Assembly (NCBI GenBank): GCA_030531005.1
Contig: JAUMTW010000003.1
Location: 124,001-188,000 of the forward strand
Length of the DNA stretch: 64,000 nucleotides
Direction of reading: 5' to 3'
Origin: Corynebacterium sp.
GTDB taxonomy: Bacteria > Actinomycetota > Actinomycetes > Mycobacteriales > Mycobacteriaceae
This document shows positions 38,165-48,215 of this stretch, one piece after another (position 1 is the first letter of the stretch; every line of letters begins with the position of its first letter). Position numbers and translations under genes: made by a program. The notes beneath the pieces are model-generated. The model was not told the origin of the DNA and did no database searches. It saw only the letters and a program-made list of their open reading frames with translations.

Positions 38165-39271
38165 ATGATTCAAGTACTGCTGGCCTGGGCTATTGGCTTC
38201 ATTGTGGCCCTCGGGCTTACTAAGTTCCTGATTCGCCGTTTTAGTGCCGTTGGCATTGGCCAAGAAATCCGGGAAGACGGGCCCAGCTCTCACCTTCGCA
38301 AGCGCGGCACCCCAACAATGGGCGGCATCGCGATTATCTGCGGCATTGTTACCTCCTACGTGCTGGTGAACCTAGGAAATCTCATCGCAGACAACAGTGC
38401 CTTTACCGCCTCCGGTCTGCTCGTGCTCTTCCTTACGATTGGTCTAGGCTTTGTGGGCTTCTTGGACGACTACCTGAAGATTCGCAATACTCGAAACTTA
38501 GGGCTCAACAAGACCGGCAAGCTCATTGGTCAGTTGGCAATCGCCATTATCTTTGGCTTGTTGGCCCTGCATTTCCCGGATCGCAATGACCTCACTCCTG
38601 CATCCACCCATCTAAGCTTCATACGAGATATTGCAGCAATTAACTTCCAGATTGGGCCGGTGGTCATTGGCACCATTATTTTCTTGGTGTTCATGTATTT
38701 CCTCATTGCCGCCTGGTCGAATGCAGTGAACCTTACCGATGGCCTTGACGGCCTGGCCGCAGGTGCCACCGTCATCGTAATGAGTGCCTACACCTTCATT
38801 ACCTTCTTTCAATACCAAAACTCTTGCGCGCAAGGTGCAGCAGATGGCTGCTATGAGGTACGCGATCCCCATGACCTTTCCATCTTGGCAGCAGCTGCCC
38901 TTGGCGCAGCACTTGGCTTCTTATTCTGGAATGCCGCACCTGCAAAGATCTTCATGGGTGACACCGGCTCATTGGCCCTTGGCGGATTGGTCGCTGGCTT
39001 GTCGGTAACCACCCGTACCGAACTGCTGATGATCATCATTGGTTTGATCTTCGTCGTAGAAGTGACCTCTGTTGCTATTCAGATTGTGGTTTTCCGTTCC
39101 ACCGGTAAACGCTTCTTCCGCATGGCGCCATTGCACCATCACTTTGAAAATGGTGGCTGGCAAGAGATCAATGTGGTGGTACGCTTCTGGATCTTCACGA
39201 TTATCACCACGATTATCGGAATGGCCATCTTCTATGGAGAATGGCTCGCTACCACCGGCTCGCTGAGCTAG
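38165..39271 (+). CDS. mraY: Phospho-MurNAc-pentapeptide translocase MraY
   Basis: Transfers phospho-MurNAc-pentapeptide to undecaprenyl phosphate, making lipid I at the inner membrane face. 368 aa, ten predicted helices. Motifs: GTPTMGGI, the DDYLKI motif with the two catalytic-site Asp, [13 protein letters not shown], and MAPLHHHFE for the histidine cluster. AAAGG precedes the ATG. A 129-bp spacer lies upstream. Confidence 0.97.
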   Translation: MIQVLLAWAIGFIVALGLTKFLIRRFSAVGIGQEIREDGPSSHLRKRGTPTMGGIAIICGIVTSYVLVNLGNLIADNSAFTASGLLVLFLTIGLGFVGFLDDYLKIRNTRNLGLNKTGKLIGQLAIAIIFGLLALHFPDRNDLTPASTHLSFIRDIAAINFQIGPVVIGTIIFLVFMYFLIAAWSNAVNLTDGLDGLAAGATVIVMSAYTFITFFQYQNSCAQGAADGCYEVRDPHDLSILAAAALGAALGFLFWNAAPAKIFMGDTGSLALGGLVAGLSVTTRTELLMIIIGLIFVVEVTSVAIQIVVFRSTGKRFFRMAPLHHHFENGGWQEINVVVRFWIFTIITTIIGMAIFYGEWLATTGSLS

Positions 39272-39286
39272 CACACAACCATGCAG

Positions 39287-39318
39287 GGGCTGCACCTGAA
39301 AATAGCCAGGTGCGGCCC
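39287..39318 (+). other. Hairpin between mraY and murD
   Basis: GGGCTGCACCTG (39287-39298) pairs with CAGGTGCGGCCC (39307-39318) with one T-G pair; loop 8 nt. No U tract follows, so it may be an attenuating or mRNA-stabilising hairpin within the operon. Confidence 0.55.
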
Positions 39319-39411
39319 ACCTTTCGATAACAGACTTTTTGCAAACTGCAAACACCGAAAAGCTTCAACGCCTGATTCCATATCCCTTTCGCTGCTAGGA
39401 ACCCCACGCTC

Positions 39412-40824
39412 ATGTCTACTCTTCAACCCGCGGTATCGCCCACACTGCCAGCCGAACTCAATGGCCACATCTTAGTCACCGGTGCCGGCGTTTCCGGCCT
39501 GGGTATCACTCGGCTACTTATCGCCTGTGGCGTAAAACCAACCCTATGCGATTCGCGCCTTGCAACTCTCGAAGCAGCGGCACTCAGCCTGGGAGTTGCA
39601 ACGGTGCTACAAGATGACGTTGATGTGGCATCTTATGATCTCATTATCACCTCCCCAGGCTGGGGACCTTCAAGCCCCCTATTGGCAGCGGCAGCAAGTG
39701 CGGGCATCCCAATTATTGGCGAAGTAGAGCTGGCCTACTTACTCGATCAAGCAGCAGTCTTCGGGCCAAAGCGCACGTGGGTGGCCATCACTGGCACGAA
39801 CGGCAAGACCACAACCACATCCATGGCAGCACACGTGGCCATTACTGCAGGATTAGCCGCCCGTGCGGTAGGTAACATTGGTATCCCTATTGCCGATGCC
39901 TTACTCAGCCCTGAGCGTATTGATGTGCTCGTTGCGGAGTTCTCTAGCTTTCAACTGCATTGGACTCAAAGCTTTATCCCCGACATCGGCGTCTTGCTCA
40001 ATATCGCCGAAGACCACCTGGACTGGCATGGTGGCTATGCAGGCTATGCCGCAGCCAAGGCTAAGGTGCTCAAAGCACCTATCGCTATTTACGGCAACGA
40101 TGACCAAGGCGTACAAGATGCATTAGCAGCACACGCCTTGGGGCCAGAAACCCAAGGCATCGGCTTTAGCCTGCGAGCTCCACATGGCTGTGACTATGGC
40201 CTCGTTGATGGCTATCTAACCCAGGGAGACGAGCGTATTTGTCTGCGTGCAGGAATTGAACCAGCCGGTGATGCCGGCAGCTATGATGCCTTAGCTGCTG
40301 CTGCGGTCGCCCGTGGGCTAGGCATTAGCAACGCTAATATCGATGCCGGGCTGCATTCTTTTTGTGTGGCGAGGCATCGCGGAGAAATTGTTGGAATCTA
40401 TGGCGATATCACTGTTATTGATAATTCCAAGGCCACCAACCCTCATGCCGCACTCGCCGCCTTGCGGGGGCTCTCTCAGGTTACCTGGGTGGTTGGCGGC
40501 CAACTCAAGGGTGCAGACATAACAGAACTGATTGATGCAGTTGCTGCCCAACTTGCCCACGTGGTGATCTTAGGCGCGGACCGTGACATGATCGCCGCAG
40601 CTTTAGACGCACACGCCCCCGATGTTGCCTACACTGTTGTTACCGAATCAGATCCGCACGCTGCTATGGATGCTGTAGCAGCTGCAGCCGTGGCGCACAC
40701 GACTGCTGGTGGCCAGATTGTACTAGCGCCAGCTGCTGCAAGTTTAGATATGTACACTGGCATGGCTCAACGCGGTGATGTATTTGCCGCTGCTATCGAG
40801 CAGGCCTATAAGGAGCGAGCATGA
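39412..40824 (+). CDS. murD: UDP-MurNAc-L-alanine:D-glutamate ligase
   Basis: Adds D-glutamate to UDP-MurNAc-L-Ala. 470 aa with an N-terminal Rossmann-like segment (LVTGAGVSGLGITRLL), ATP-binding AITGTNGKTTTTSM, the LNIAEDHLDWHGGY motif and VIDNSKATNPHAA in the C-terminal domain. Its stop overlaps the ftsW start (ATGA), implying coupled translation. Confidence 0.96.
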   Translation: MSTLQPAVSPTLPAELNGHILVTGAGVSGLGITRLLIACGVKPTLCDSRLATLEAAALSLGVATVLQDDVDVASYDLIITSPGWGPSSPLLAAAASAGIPIIGEVELAYLLDQAAVFGPKRTWVAITGTNGKTTTTSMAAHVAITAGLAARAVGNIGIPIADALLSPERIDVLVAEFSSFQLHWTQSFIPDIGVLLNIAEDHLDWHGGYAGYAAAKAKVLKAPIAIYGNDDQGVQDALAAHALGPETQGIGFSLRAPHGCDYGLVDGYLTQGDERICLRAGIEPAGDAGSYDALAAAAVARGLGISNANIDAGLHSFCVARHRGEIVGIYGDITVIDNSKATNPHAALAALRGLSQVTWVVGGQLKGADITELIDAVAAQLAHVVILGADRDMIAAALDAHAPDVAYTVVTESDPHAAMDAVAAAAVAHTTAGGQIVLAPAAASLDMYTGMAQRGDVFAAAIEQAYKERA

Positions 40825-42515
40825 CCACTCCACGGAATAAGAACAAAGCTAACCAAGCTGGTTCTGTGGCAGCAGGGGCAGGTAGCGCACCAGCTATGCC
40901 TAAAGCACCAAAAGTGTCACTACGTACCCGCTGGCAAGATGTGATGGGAAGGCCATACACCGACTACACCATGATCTTGATCACGGTGGGCATGCTCACC
41001 GGTATCGGTGTCGCCATGGTCGCATCGAGTTCGATGACCTGGTCGATTCTTGAAGGCGCAGGTGTGTGGAGCAATGCCACTCGCCAAGGCCTCATGGTGG
41101 TCTTAGGTCTGGTAACGATGTGGTTGATGATGCGCGTTTCCCCAGTATTCATACGCCGTCTGAGTCCCTGGATTATCGCCTTGTCGATCCTGCTACTCAT
41201 AATGGTACTCACACCTTTGGGTACAGGTAGGGAAGAAGTGGGTTCACAGTCCTGGCTGATGCTGGGGCCGCTGACCTTCCAACCCAGCGAGTTTGCCCGC
41301 TTAGCCATTGCTATTTGGGGCGCGGCATATTTATCGGGTGCGCAAAATGATCCTCTAGTGCGCAAACGCCGGCTGGTGGGCTTTACATTGATGGCCGTTC
41401 TCATGGCTGGGTTAATTATGGCCGAGCAAGATCTCGGCATGGTGCTGGCGTTTATGGTGGTCGTTCTAGCCTTATATTTCTTTGCCGGGATTAATCTACG
41501 CATCATTTTTGGCCCCATCCTCGTTATCGCCGTGTTACTCGTGATCCATTCGCTGCAACGCGGCGGCTTCCGAGGAGAGCGTTTCCGTACTTTCGGAGAT
41601 TCCTTCTTCGGCAACTTCAGCGATACCCGAGGTTCGGCCTACCAGTCTTATCAAGGCTTTTTATCCTTAGCTGATGGTGGGCTCACTGGCGTCGGCTTGG
41701 GCCAATCACGAGCAAAATGGTTCTATCTGCCAGAAGCCAGAAATGACTTTATTTTCGCGATTATCGGCGAAGAATTGGGGTTGTTAGGCGCCAGCGTGGT
41801 TATTGTGTTGTTCTGCACCCTAGGCTATTTTGGCTTCCAAACAGTCAAGCGAGTCCAGAACCAATACCTGGCCTTGCTTGCTGGTGCTTTGACCGCCTCT
41901 GTCGTCGTGCAGGCCTTTATCAATATGGGCTATGTTTTAGGTTTACTGCCGGTGACAGGCATTCAGCTGCCCTTGATTTCTGCCGGTGGTACTTCCGCGG
42001 TGATCACCTTGGCGGCTATGGGCATTTTGGTTAATTGTGCGCGCCACGAGCCGGCAACGATTTCTGCGATGCAAAACAAGGGGCGCCCGAAGTTCGACCT
42101 CTTACTGCGCCTGCAAGAGCCCAGCATTGAAGGTATCGGCACTGCCGAAGCTCCGGTGAAAAAGACTGCGGCACCGAAGAAAGACCAAAGTATGGATCGG
42201 CGCCCTAAGCAGCGGCACTTAACTCAAGATACTGCAGCCGATCCACGCGGATATCCTGCGCAACGCAAACAGACGGGGACGAATCGTCGCCGAAACCCAC
42301 ATGCTGGCAAAGATGAAACTACCCGCCGTGGACGCGATCAAGATTACGGCAGTACCGGTGGTACAAGTGGTGGACTCTACTATGGACAATCGCGTCGCGA
42401 GGAGAGTTTCGGGCGTGATACCAAACCCAGCCGGGAGAGCGGAAACGAGCGCGGACAAGAGAATCAGCCGCCACAATTGCGGCGTCGGCGCCCCCCATCG
42501 AATCGTTGGCGTTAG
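40821..42515 (+). CDS. ftsW: Septal peptidoglycan polymerase FtsW (SEDS)
   Basis: Glycosyltransferase that polymerises lipid II at the septum with FtsI. 564 aa; ten helices between about 50 and 425. Conserved SEDS features: PSEFARLAIAIW, AEQDLGMVLA with the essential Asp, the FLSLADGGLTGVGLGQSRAKWFYLPEARNDFIFAIIGEELG loop, and the C-terminal LPLISAGGTS. A long hydrophilic tail (about 440-564), rich in Arg, Gln and Asn, is typical of corynebacteria and mycobacteria and may bind FtsZ or other division proteins. Confidence 0.96.
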   Translation: MTTPRNKNKANQAGSVAAGAGSAPAMPKAPKVSLRTRWQDVMGRPYTDYTMILITVGMLTGIGVAMVASSSMTWSILEGAGVWSNATRQGLMVVLGLVTMWLMMRVSPVFIRRLSPWIIALSILLLIMVLTPLGTGREEVGSQSWLMLGPLTFQPSEFARLAIAIWGAAYLSGAQNDPLVRKRRLVGFTLMAVLMAGLIMAEQDLGMVLAFMVVVLALYFFAGINLRIIFGPILVIAVLLVIHSLQRGGFRGERFRTFGDSFFGNFSDTRGSAYQSYQGFLSLADGGLTGVGLGQSRAKWFYLPEARNDFIFAIIGEELGLLGASVVIVLFCTLGYFGFQTVKRVQNQYLALLAGALTASVVVQAFINMGYVLGLLPVTGIQLPLISAGGTSAVITLAAMGILVNCARHEPATISAMQNKGRPKFDLLLRLQEPSIEGIGTAEAPVKKTAAPKKDQSMDRRPKQRHLTQDTAADPRGYPAQRKQTGTNRRRNPHAGKDETTRRGRDQDYGSTGGTSGGLYYGQSRREESFGRDTKPSRESGNERGQENQPPQLRRRRPPSNRWR

Positions 42516-42552
42516 GGTATATATGGCTTGCAGGTGAGCCGAGCAATGTGAG

Positions 42553-42593
42553 AAAAGTGTCTTGCAGGAAATACCATCCTGCAGGGCACTTTT
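42553..42593 (+). terminator. Terminator after ftsW
   Basis: A 17-bp stem, 42553-42569 with 42577-42593, with AAAAGTG at the base and CACTTTT at the 3' side, a 7-nt loop, and wobble pairs in the middle. It splits the dcw cluster into two transcription blocks. Confidence 0.8.
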
Positions 42594-42739
42594 GTAGTTG
42601 TTGCGGTTCGGTGTCGGTTAGTTTCCAGTTGCTAGGTGTTCAAGGATGTGCGGACTGAAAAATAAGGCGCCGGATGACCTCAGCTATAAACAGTGCCTTA
42701 CCGCAAGTTCCTGGAAACCCGGGGCTTCGGTGCAGCCTG

Positions 42740-42769
42740 TTGGGTCAACTACCCAGATGCTGTCATAAT
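42740..42769 (+). promoter_or_regulatory. Internal promoter upstream of murG
   Basis: TTGGGT (42740-42745), 18-bp spacer, CATAAT (42764-42769). A short inverted repeat TGGGT/ACCCA (42741-42755) sits in it, and TCCGAAT/ATTCGGA (42782-42788, 42797-42803) lies just after the expected start point, in the leader. The 327-base gap 42516-42842 holds no gene. Confidence 0.5.
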
Positions 42770-42842
42770 GGAGAACAGACTTCCGAATGAACAAGTATTC
42801 GGAGAAACCTGGATACCGCACATACACGGTGCATAAAGGAGA

Positions 42843-43970
42843 ATGGTGAGTACCACAGCACGCAAAACTGGACCTTTAAAAGTCGTAGTAGCAGGTGGTG
42901 GTACCGCTGGGCACATAGAGCCAGCAATGGCTGTCGCTGATGCTATTAGCAATGCTGGTGGGGAAGTCCTCGCCCTAGGAACCGCCCGAGGCCTGGAGAC
43001 CACCATCGTGCCAGATCGCGGCTACGAATTAAGCCTGATCGATCCGGTACCAATTCCACGGAAGCCGAATGTAGATCTGGTGAAGGTGCCGCACCGTCTG
43101 CAAAAAGCAGTGCGCCAAGCCAAAAAGGCCTTAAAAGATTTCGATGCGGACGTACTCATCGGCTTTGGTGGTTATGTATCCGCCCCGGCATACTTGGCAG
43201 CGAAGCGACTAGGCATTCCATTTTTCGTCCATGAGGCCAATGCGCGTGCTGGTATGGCCAACAAGCTAGGCGTACGCTTAGGAGGCATCGGTTTGAATGC
43301 GGTGCGGGATTCGGGCCTGCCTGGCCAAGTCGTTGGCATCCCAATTCGCGCAAGTCTACTGGGGACGGATTCTGCAGTAGCAAAGGCACGTGCACAATCG
43401 CAATGGGAGTTGAACCCCGGCAAGCCAGTGATTCTGGTTACCGGTGGGTCCCAAGGTGCCCGTTCGATTAACACAGCAATTGCCGAAGGTATTGATGAGG
43501 TGCTTGCTGCAGGCTTTCAAGTACTGCATTCCTATGGCAAGAAGAATGAGGCGCCACCAGCCCAACCCGGCTATGTCCCTGTGCCCTACATTGAAGACAT
43601 GGGGGCCGCCTATGCGATCGCGGATCTTATAGTTTGTCGCTCTGGTGCGATGACTGTGGCTGAGAACTCTGCCGCTGGAATTCCCGCAATCTATGTCCCA
43701 TTGCCGCATGGCAATGGCGAACAAGCACTCAACGCCCAAGAAGTTGTGGATGCTGGTGGCGCCCGTTTGATTGCCGATGCCGATTTTCGTGGCCAAGTCT
43801 TCGTTGATGTTGTAACCAAGATTCTTGGTACCCCAGATACCTTGGCGGCAATGCAGGCAGCAACTCGCGCTTCTCAGGCAGGCAATGCCGCGGAAGTTAT
43901 TGCGGAGCTTCTTGATGAAGCAGGGTTTAATGCCCGCAACGAAAATCACGCAGACTCCGGAGAACGCTGA
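42843..43970 (+). CDS. murG: UDP-GlcNAc:lipid I GlcNAc transferase MurG
   Basis: Converts lipid I to lipid II at the inner membrane face. 375 aa GT28 enzyme with VVVAGGGTAGHIEPAMAVA (lipid-phosphate-binding glycine loop), FGGYVSAPAYLAA, VTGGSQGARSINTAI and the UDP-GlcNAc-binding RSGAMTVAENSAAGIPAIYVPLPHGNGEQALNA. AAAGGAG precedes ATG 42843; GTG 42846 is an alternative. Confidence 0.96.
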   Translation: MVSTTARKTGPLKVVVAGGGTAGHIEPAMAVADAISNAGGEVLALGTARGLETTIVPDRGYELSLIDPVPIPRKPNVDLVKVPHRLQKAVRQAKKALKDFDADVLIGFGGYVSAPAYLAAKRLGIPFFVHEANARAGMANKLGVRLGGIGLNAVRDSGLPGQVVGIPIRASLLGTDSAVAKARAQSQWELNPGKPVILVTGGSQGARSINTAIAEGIDEVLAAGFQVLHSYGKKNEAPPAQPGYVPVPYIEDMGAAYAIADLIVCRSGAMTVAENSAAGIPAIYVPLPHGNGEQALNAQEVVDAGGARLIADADFRGQVFVDVVTKILGTPDTLAAMQAATRASQAGNAAEVIAELLDEAGFNARNENHADSGER

Positions 43971-44062
43971 GCAGAGCGCAGTGAGGCAGTAGTACGACGC
44001 TCAGCAGTGACCACAAATCTTGACTGGTGGCAGCATCGGTATGGTGATGAAGCTAGTTACTT

Positions 44063-44082
44063 TGACTGCAGGAGTGCAGTCA
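44063..44082 (+). promoter_or_regulatory. Hairpin with GGAG loop before murC
   Basis: A perfect 8-bp stem TGACTGCA/TGCAGTCA (44063-44070, 44075-44082) with loop GGAG, followed at once by a TAAACT hexamer that could be a -10 element. It may be an operator, or an RNA hairpin if transcription enters from murG. A further inverted repeat GCTGAGC/GCTCAGC flanks the murG stop (43966-44005). Confidence 0.4.
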
Positions 44083-44163
44083 GCTGCAGTAAACTAAATT
44101 CACAATCGCTTGCTGGAGCAGCTACACATTAATAAACAAGACGTAGAAAAAGGTAGGTTTCTC

Positions 44164-45603
44164 ATGTCTCAGGTACAGCTCGATCGCGTACACCTGGTCG
44201 GTATCGGCGGTGCCGGTATGTCCGGTGTAGCCCGCATCCTCTTATCGCGTGGGGCCCTGGTGACTGGCTCGGATATTAAAGATTCCGCAGCTTTATTACC
44301 ACTGAAGGCAGCGGGTGCGCAGATAGCGGTAGGTCATGCGGCCAGCAACCTTGAACTCTCCGGCCAGCTACCGACCGTAGTAGTAACCTCCTTTGCTGCA
44401 ATCCCTGAAGATAATCCAGAATTACAAGCAGCCAAAGCACATAATATTCCGATTATTCGCCGCTCGGACCTCTTGGGCCTGCTTATGGAGGGGTACCAGC
44501 AGGTCTTGATTGCTGGTACTCATGGCAAGACTTCAACCACCTCACTGGCTGTTGCTGCGATGCAGCAAGCCGGGATGGATCCCTGTTTCGCTGTTGGCGG
44601 GCAATTGAATAAGACCGGTACCAATGCACACCAAGGTAGTGGAGAAGTTTTTATCGCTGAAGCTGATGAATCTGATGCCTCCTTGCTGCGCTATAAGCCC
44701 AGCATTGCGGTGATCACCAATATCGAGCCAGATCACCTCGACTTTTTCGAGACCGCAGATAAATACTTCCAGGTCTTCGCAGATTTTGCCGAGCTATGTC
44801 ATCCTGACGGAATCCTCGTACCGTGCTTGGATGATCCCCATGCTGCAGAGTTGGCTGAAAAGCTCAAAGATCATGTGAATGTGTGTGGCTACGGTACTGC
44901 GGCGGCAGCAGCCATGCACCCAGATATCGCATACACTGTGATTGAAAATATTGCTGTCTCCAAGCGGGGCATGACCGCCTTAGTGCAAATAGATGGCCAA
45001 ACGAGCGAACTGCAGGTACAAATCCCTGGTGAGCACATGGTGCTCAATGCAGCTGCCGCACTGACAGCTGGGGTGCTTGCAGGTGGAGATATCGCCAAAC
45101 TTACAGCCGGTATCGCTGAATTTTCTGGCGTGCGCCGCCGCTTCGAATATCACGGCGAGGTAGAAAACTCCGCCTATGCCGGGGTTCGCGTCTATGACGA
45201 TTACGCACACCACCCAACCGAGGTTGCTGCGGTGCTTACTGCCGCGCGCCACCGTATCCGTGCCGCTGGCGCGGGGCGCATCCTGGTAGTTTTCCAACCA
45301 CATCTGTACTCGCGCACCATAGAATTCCAACGAGAATTCGCAGCAGCCTTGTCTCTGGCCGATGTTGCAGTCGTGCTGGATATTTTCGGTGCCCGTGAAC
45401 AACCTGTCGAAGGTGTTACCTCCCGCATTATCAGCGATAAGATGACTATCCCGGCCTATTTCGAGCCGAATTTCTCACTGGTCGCAGACAAAGTTGCAGA
45501 GCTCGCCGCGCCAGAAGACCTCATCATCACCATGGGTGCCGGTAGTGTCACTATGCTTGCACCGGAAATCCTGCACACCCTAGAGGAGCGTAGTGAAGAC
45601 TAA
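44164..45603 (+). CDS. murC: UDP-MurNAc:L-alanine ligase
   Basis: First Mur ligase step. From the ATG at 44164 (AAAGGTAGG upstream) it is 479 aa; an upstream GTG/TTG frame to 44110 lacks support. Motifs: [14 protein letters not shown] at the N terminus, ATP-binding [36 protein letters not shown] and [16 protein letters not shown]. Stop overlaps the ftsQ start by 11 nt. Confidence 0.96.
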   Translation: MSQVQLDRVHLVGIGGAGMSGVARILLSRGALVTGSDIKDSAALLPLKAAGAQIAVGHAASNLELSGQLPTVVVTSFAAIPEDNPELQAAKAHNIPIIRRSDLLGLLMEGYQQVLIAGTHGKTSTTSLAVAAMQQAGMDPCFAVGGQLNKTGTNAHQGSGEVFIAEADESDASLLRYKPSIAVITNIEPDHLDFFETADKYFQVFADFAELCHPDGILVPCLDDPHAAELAEKLKDHVNVCGYGTAAAAAMHPDIAYTVIENIAVSKRGMTALVQIDGQTSELQVQIPGEHMVLNAAAALTAGVLAGGDIAKLTAGIAEFSGVRRRFEYHGEVENSAYAGVRVYDDYAHHPTEVAAVLTAARHRIRAAGAGRILVVFQPHLYSRTIEFQREFAAALSLADVAVVLDIFGAREQPVEGVTSRIISDKMTIPAYFEPNFSLVADKVAELAAPEDLIITMGAGSVTMLAPEILHTLEERSED

Positions 45604-46258
45604 AATCCTCATCGGCAGCGCAATTACCGCTGTTGTCATTGCACTGCTCGCCGCCTTGGTCTGGTTCGTCCCCATCATCAAGCCAAGCTCAGTGTCTGTT
45701 ACCGGCTTAGATCACCTAAGCGCGGAAGAAGTGGAAGCAGCCGCTAATGTGGATATGGAGCAAAACTTCCTGCGCCTGGATGAAACAGCTATAGCCCATA
45801 ATGTCTCTGAACTGGATTGGGTGGATTCAGTAACTGTACGTAAAGAATTCCCCGCGACGGTCTCTATTGCCGTTACTGAGCACCAGATTGCCGGGTTTGA
45901 AGAGACCGACGGGGGTGTTGCGAGCTTCGATGCCGCCGGGCGAATCGTGATGTATACCGAAGAGCCCGTAGGGGGGTTGCTCACCACAGATATTCCAGCC
46001 GATGATGCCGCCGCCCAGCAAGCTCGCGAAGCAGTAGCAGAAATCCTTGCAGCACTAGAGCCTGGCCAGGTGGAGCAGCTCGTCAGGGTAAGTGCTCCCA
46101 GTTCGGATGAAATTACGTTGATTACTCATGATGAGCGCCACATCTTTGTCGGCACGGCTGAAAATTTGGATGCCAAGGTGACAACCTTGCGCTATGCGTT
46201 CGCTCGTGCAGAACATGATGTGGACATTAGTGGGGCTCCCATTATTGCAGTGCAATAA
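45593..46258 (+). CDS. ftsQ: Division protein FtsQ (POTRA domain)
   Basis: Bitopic septal protein bridging early and late divisome parts. 221 aa from GTG 45593 inside the murC end. Very short cytoplasmic tail, helix at about 5-25, POTRA domain about 30-100 ([57 protein letters not shown]), then a FtsQ/DivIB beta domain. Complete and of usual corynebacterial length. Confidence 0.93.
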   Translation: MKTKILIGSAITAVVIALLAALVWFVPIIKPSSVSVTGLDHLSAEEVEAAANVDMEQNFLRLDETAIAHNVSELDWVDSVTVRKEFPATVSIAVTEHQIAGFEETDGGVASFDAAGRIVMYTEEPVGGLLTTDIPADDAAAQQAREAVAEILAALEPGQVEQLVRVSAPSSDEITLITHDERHIFVGTAENLDAKVTTLRYAFARAEHDVDISGAPIIAVQ

Positions 46259-46740
46259 GGGCAGTGGTGCGAAACTGATCGCAACTTCTGCGGTACATCA
46301 TGGGTAAAGCGAGCTGGGTACAAACCTAGCATGCACGACGATTGCGATACGGTATGTGTACCCTGATTTTTGGCGCTTCGTGTACGTGTGAAAACACACA
46401 GCAGGCCAGGCAAGAATATTCTTACCTGGCCTTGTATCATGAGGGGGGGGGAAAGTGTGGTGCAGTTATCAGTCTTATAGTCGGCGCTCCAGTCAGCGCT
46501 ATGGCCACTGAACTGCAGGTTTGTGATCGATGCAAGGTGTGTGGCACGACATCATAGGTGGAGTCAGAAAACTCTCAAGTACAGGTTGAGGGAAGAGACA
46601 CGCGACGAAATGTCGCACACTTTTTCACCTTTTTCGCACAATATAGATACAGCGCAAGAAAGCCTGCACCACGAATGCTTCGCTGCAGCGCTAAGCATAA
46701 ATAATTGGATGAAAAGATACGGAAAGGCGAGTCTTTTACT
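46259..46740. other. Regulatory region upstream of ftsZ
   Basis: 482 bases without a credible gene. It contains the hairpin at 46404-46431, a run of nine G at 46443-46451, and the AT-rich stretch around 46620-46710 that likely holds ftsZ promoters. The ribosome site GGAAAGG (46721-46727) is 13 nt before ftsZ. Confidence 0.5.
46404..46431. terminator. Hairpin after ftsQ
   Basis: GGCCAGG (46404-46410) with CCTGGCC (46425-46431), enclosing AAGAATATTCTT (self-complementary). The 3' flank TTGTATCAT is only weakly U-rich. Confidence 0.6.
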
Positions 46741-47997
46741 ATGACTTCCCCAGACAATTACCTCGCCGTCATCAAGGTTGTCGGTGTCGGTGGTGGCGGT
46801 GTCAACGCCGTTAACCGCATGATCGAAGAAGGTCTCAAGGGTGTGGAGTTCATTGCCGTGAACACCGACTCACAGGCACTCATGTTCTCGGATGCGGATG
46901 TGAAGCTCGACATCGGACGCGAAGCAACCCGCGGCCTAGGTGCAGGCGCGAATCCAGAGGTAGGACGCACCTCTGCTGAAGATCACAAATCGGAAATCGA
47001 AGAAACCCTCAAGGGTGCTGACATGGTTTTCGTTACCGCTGGTGAAGGTGGTGGCACTGGTACTGGTGCAGCTCCGGTGGTCGCAAATATTGCGAAGAAG
47101 CTTGGCGCTTTGACTGTTGGTGTCGTTACCCGTCCATTCACTTTCGAAGGTCCGCGTCGTACCCGCCAAGCAATGAAGGGCATTGAAGAGCTGCGCGAGG
47201 TCTGCGATACCTTGATTGTGATCCCTAATGATCGCCTGCTGCAGCTGGGTGAAGAGAACATCTCCATGATCAATGCCTTCCTGGCTGCAGACCAAGTGTT
47301 GCTCAACGGTGTGCAGGGCATTACCAATATGATCACCATCCCTGGTTTGATCAACGTTGACTTCGCCGATGTGCGCTCCGTGATGGCTGATGCCGGCTCC
47401 GCGCTGATGGGTGTGGGGTCTGCTCGTGGCGACAACCGCGTGGTTTTCGCGGCTGAGCAGGCAATCAATTCTCCACTGTTGGAGTCTACGATGGAAGGCG
47501 CCAAGGGCGTGCTGCTCTCTATCGCCGGCGGTTCGGATCTCGGTCTGCAGGAAGTCAACCAAGCAGCCTCCATGGTCCAAGAAAAAGCAGACGAGGACGT
47601 AAACCTCATTTTTGGCACCATCTTTGATGACAACTTGGGTGACGAGGTACGTGTGACCGTCATCGCAACCGGCTTCGATGGGGAAACCAATGCTACCCCA
47701 GCACGTAAAGCTGAGGCTGCTGCGGAACGGCAATTGGCAACACAGACAGAAACCCCCCGCCAAACTTCTTCGCTCTTCGGTAGCGATGAGCCAGCTCCAC
47801 AATCGCAGGGGTCTTCGCGTCACCGCCTGCATGAGGAGGAATCGCGTGGTTCCCGTTCAGGTCTGTTCACCCAGCGCGAAGAGCGCGAAGGCTACGATCG
47901 CGAGCGCGAATATCGTGACCGGGATCGCGACTACCGTGAGCGGGAGTACCGTCGCGAAGAAAGTGATGACCTCGACGTACCAGACTTCTTGCGCTAA
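46741..47997 (+). CDS. ftsZ: Cell division GTPase FtsZ
   Basis: Tubulin homologue forming the Z-ring. 418 aa from ATG 46741. GTPase domain with [14 protein letters not shown], the tubulin signature GGGTGTG at 103-109, and the T7 loop [11 protein letters not shown] with catalytic Asp. After the core (about 1-318) comes a variable linker ending in a strongly charged Arg/Asp/Glu/Tyr stretch (about 375-408), then the conserved C-terminal peptide [10 protein letters not shown] that binds SepF. An in-frame upstream GTG at 46705 has no support. Confidence 0.97.
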   Translation: MTSPDNYLAVIKVVGVGGGGVNAVNRMIEEGLKGVEFIAVNTDSQALMFSDADVKLDIGREATRGLGAGANPEVGRTSAEDHKSEIEETLKGADMVFVTAGEGGGTGTGAAPVVANIAKKLGALTVGVVTRPFTFEGPRRTRQAMKGIEELREVCDTLIVIPNDRLLQLGEENISMINAFLAADQVLLNGVQGITNMITIPGLINVDFADVRSVMADAGSALMGVGSARGDNRVVFAAEQAINSPLLESTMEGAKGVLLSIAGGSDLGLQEVNQAASMVQEKADEDVNLIFGTIFDDNLGDEVRVTVIATGFDGETNATPARKAEAAAERQLATQTETPRQTSSLFGSDEPAPQSQGSSRHRLHEEESRGSRSGLFTQREEREGYDREREYRDRDRDYREREYRREESDDLDVPDFLR

Positions 47998-48215
47998 GCC
48001 CCAATAGTTGCTTATATTTCTGGCCGCCACTGCAGGCAACTTAACGGTTTCACTGCTGCTGGCATTCGCGGCAAAACCTGGTGGCCAGGATGTAAGAAGC
48101 AAGGTGCATGCCCCCCTGCTCAGAGTAGGGAAGTTCGATTCATCTCAACAGTGGTGCTGGTAAAGGTGCTGCTGCGTAACAGTCAAAATGCATACCTATG
48201 GATATGGTGGAATCA

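Noticed and set aside
46342..46557. 71-codon frame spanning the G9 tract
   Set aside because: Crosses a hairpin and a homopolymer; no ribosome site or similarity.
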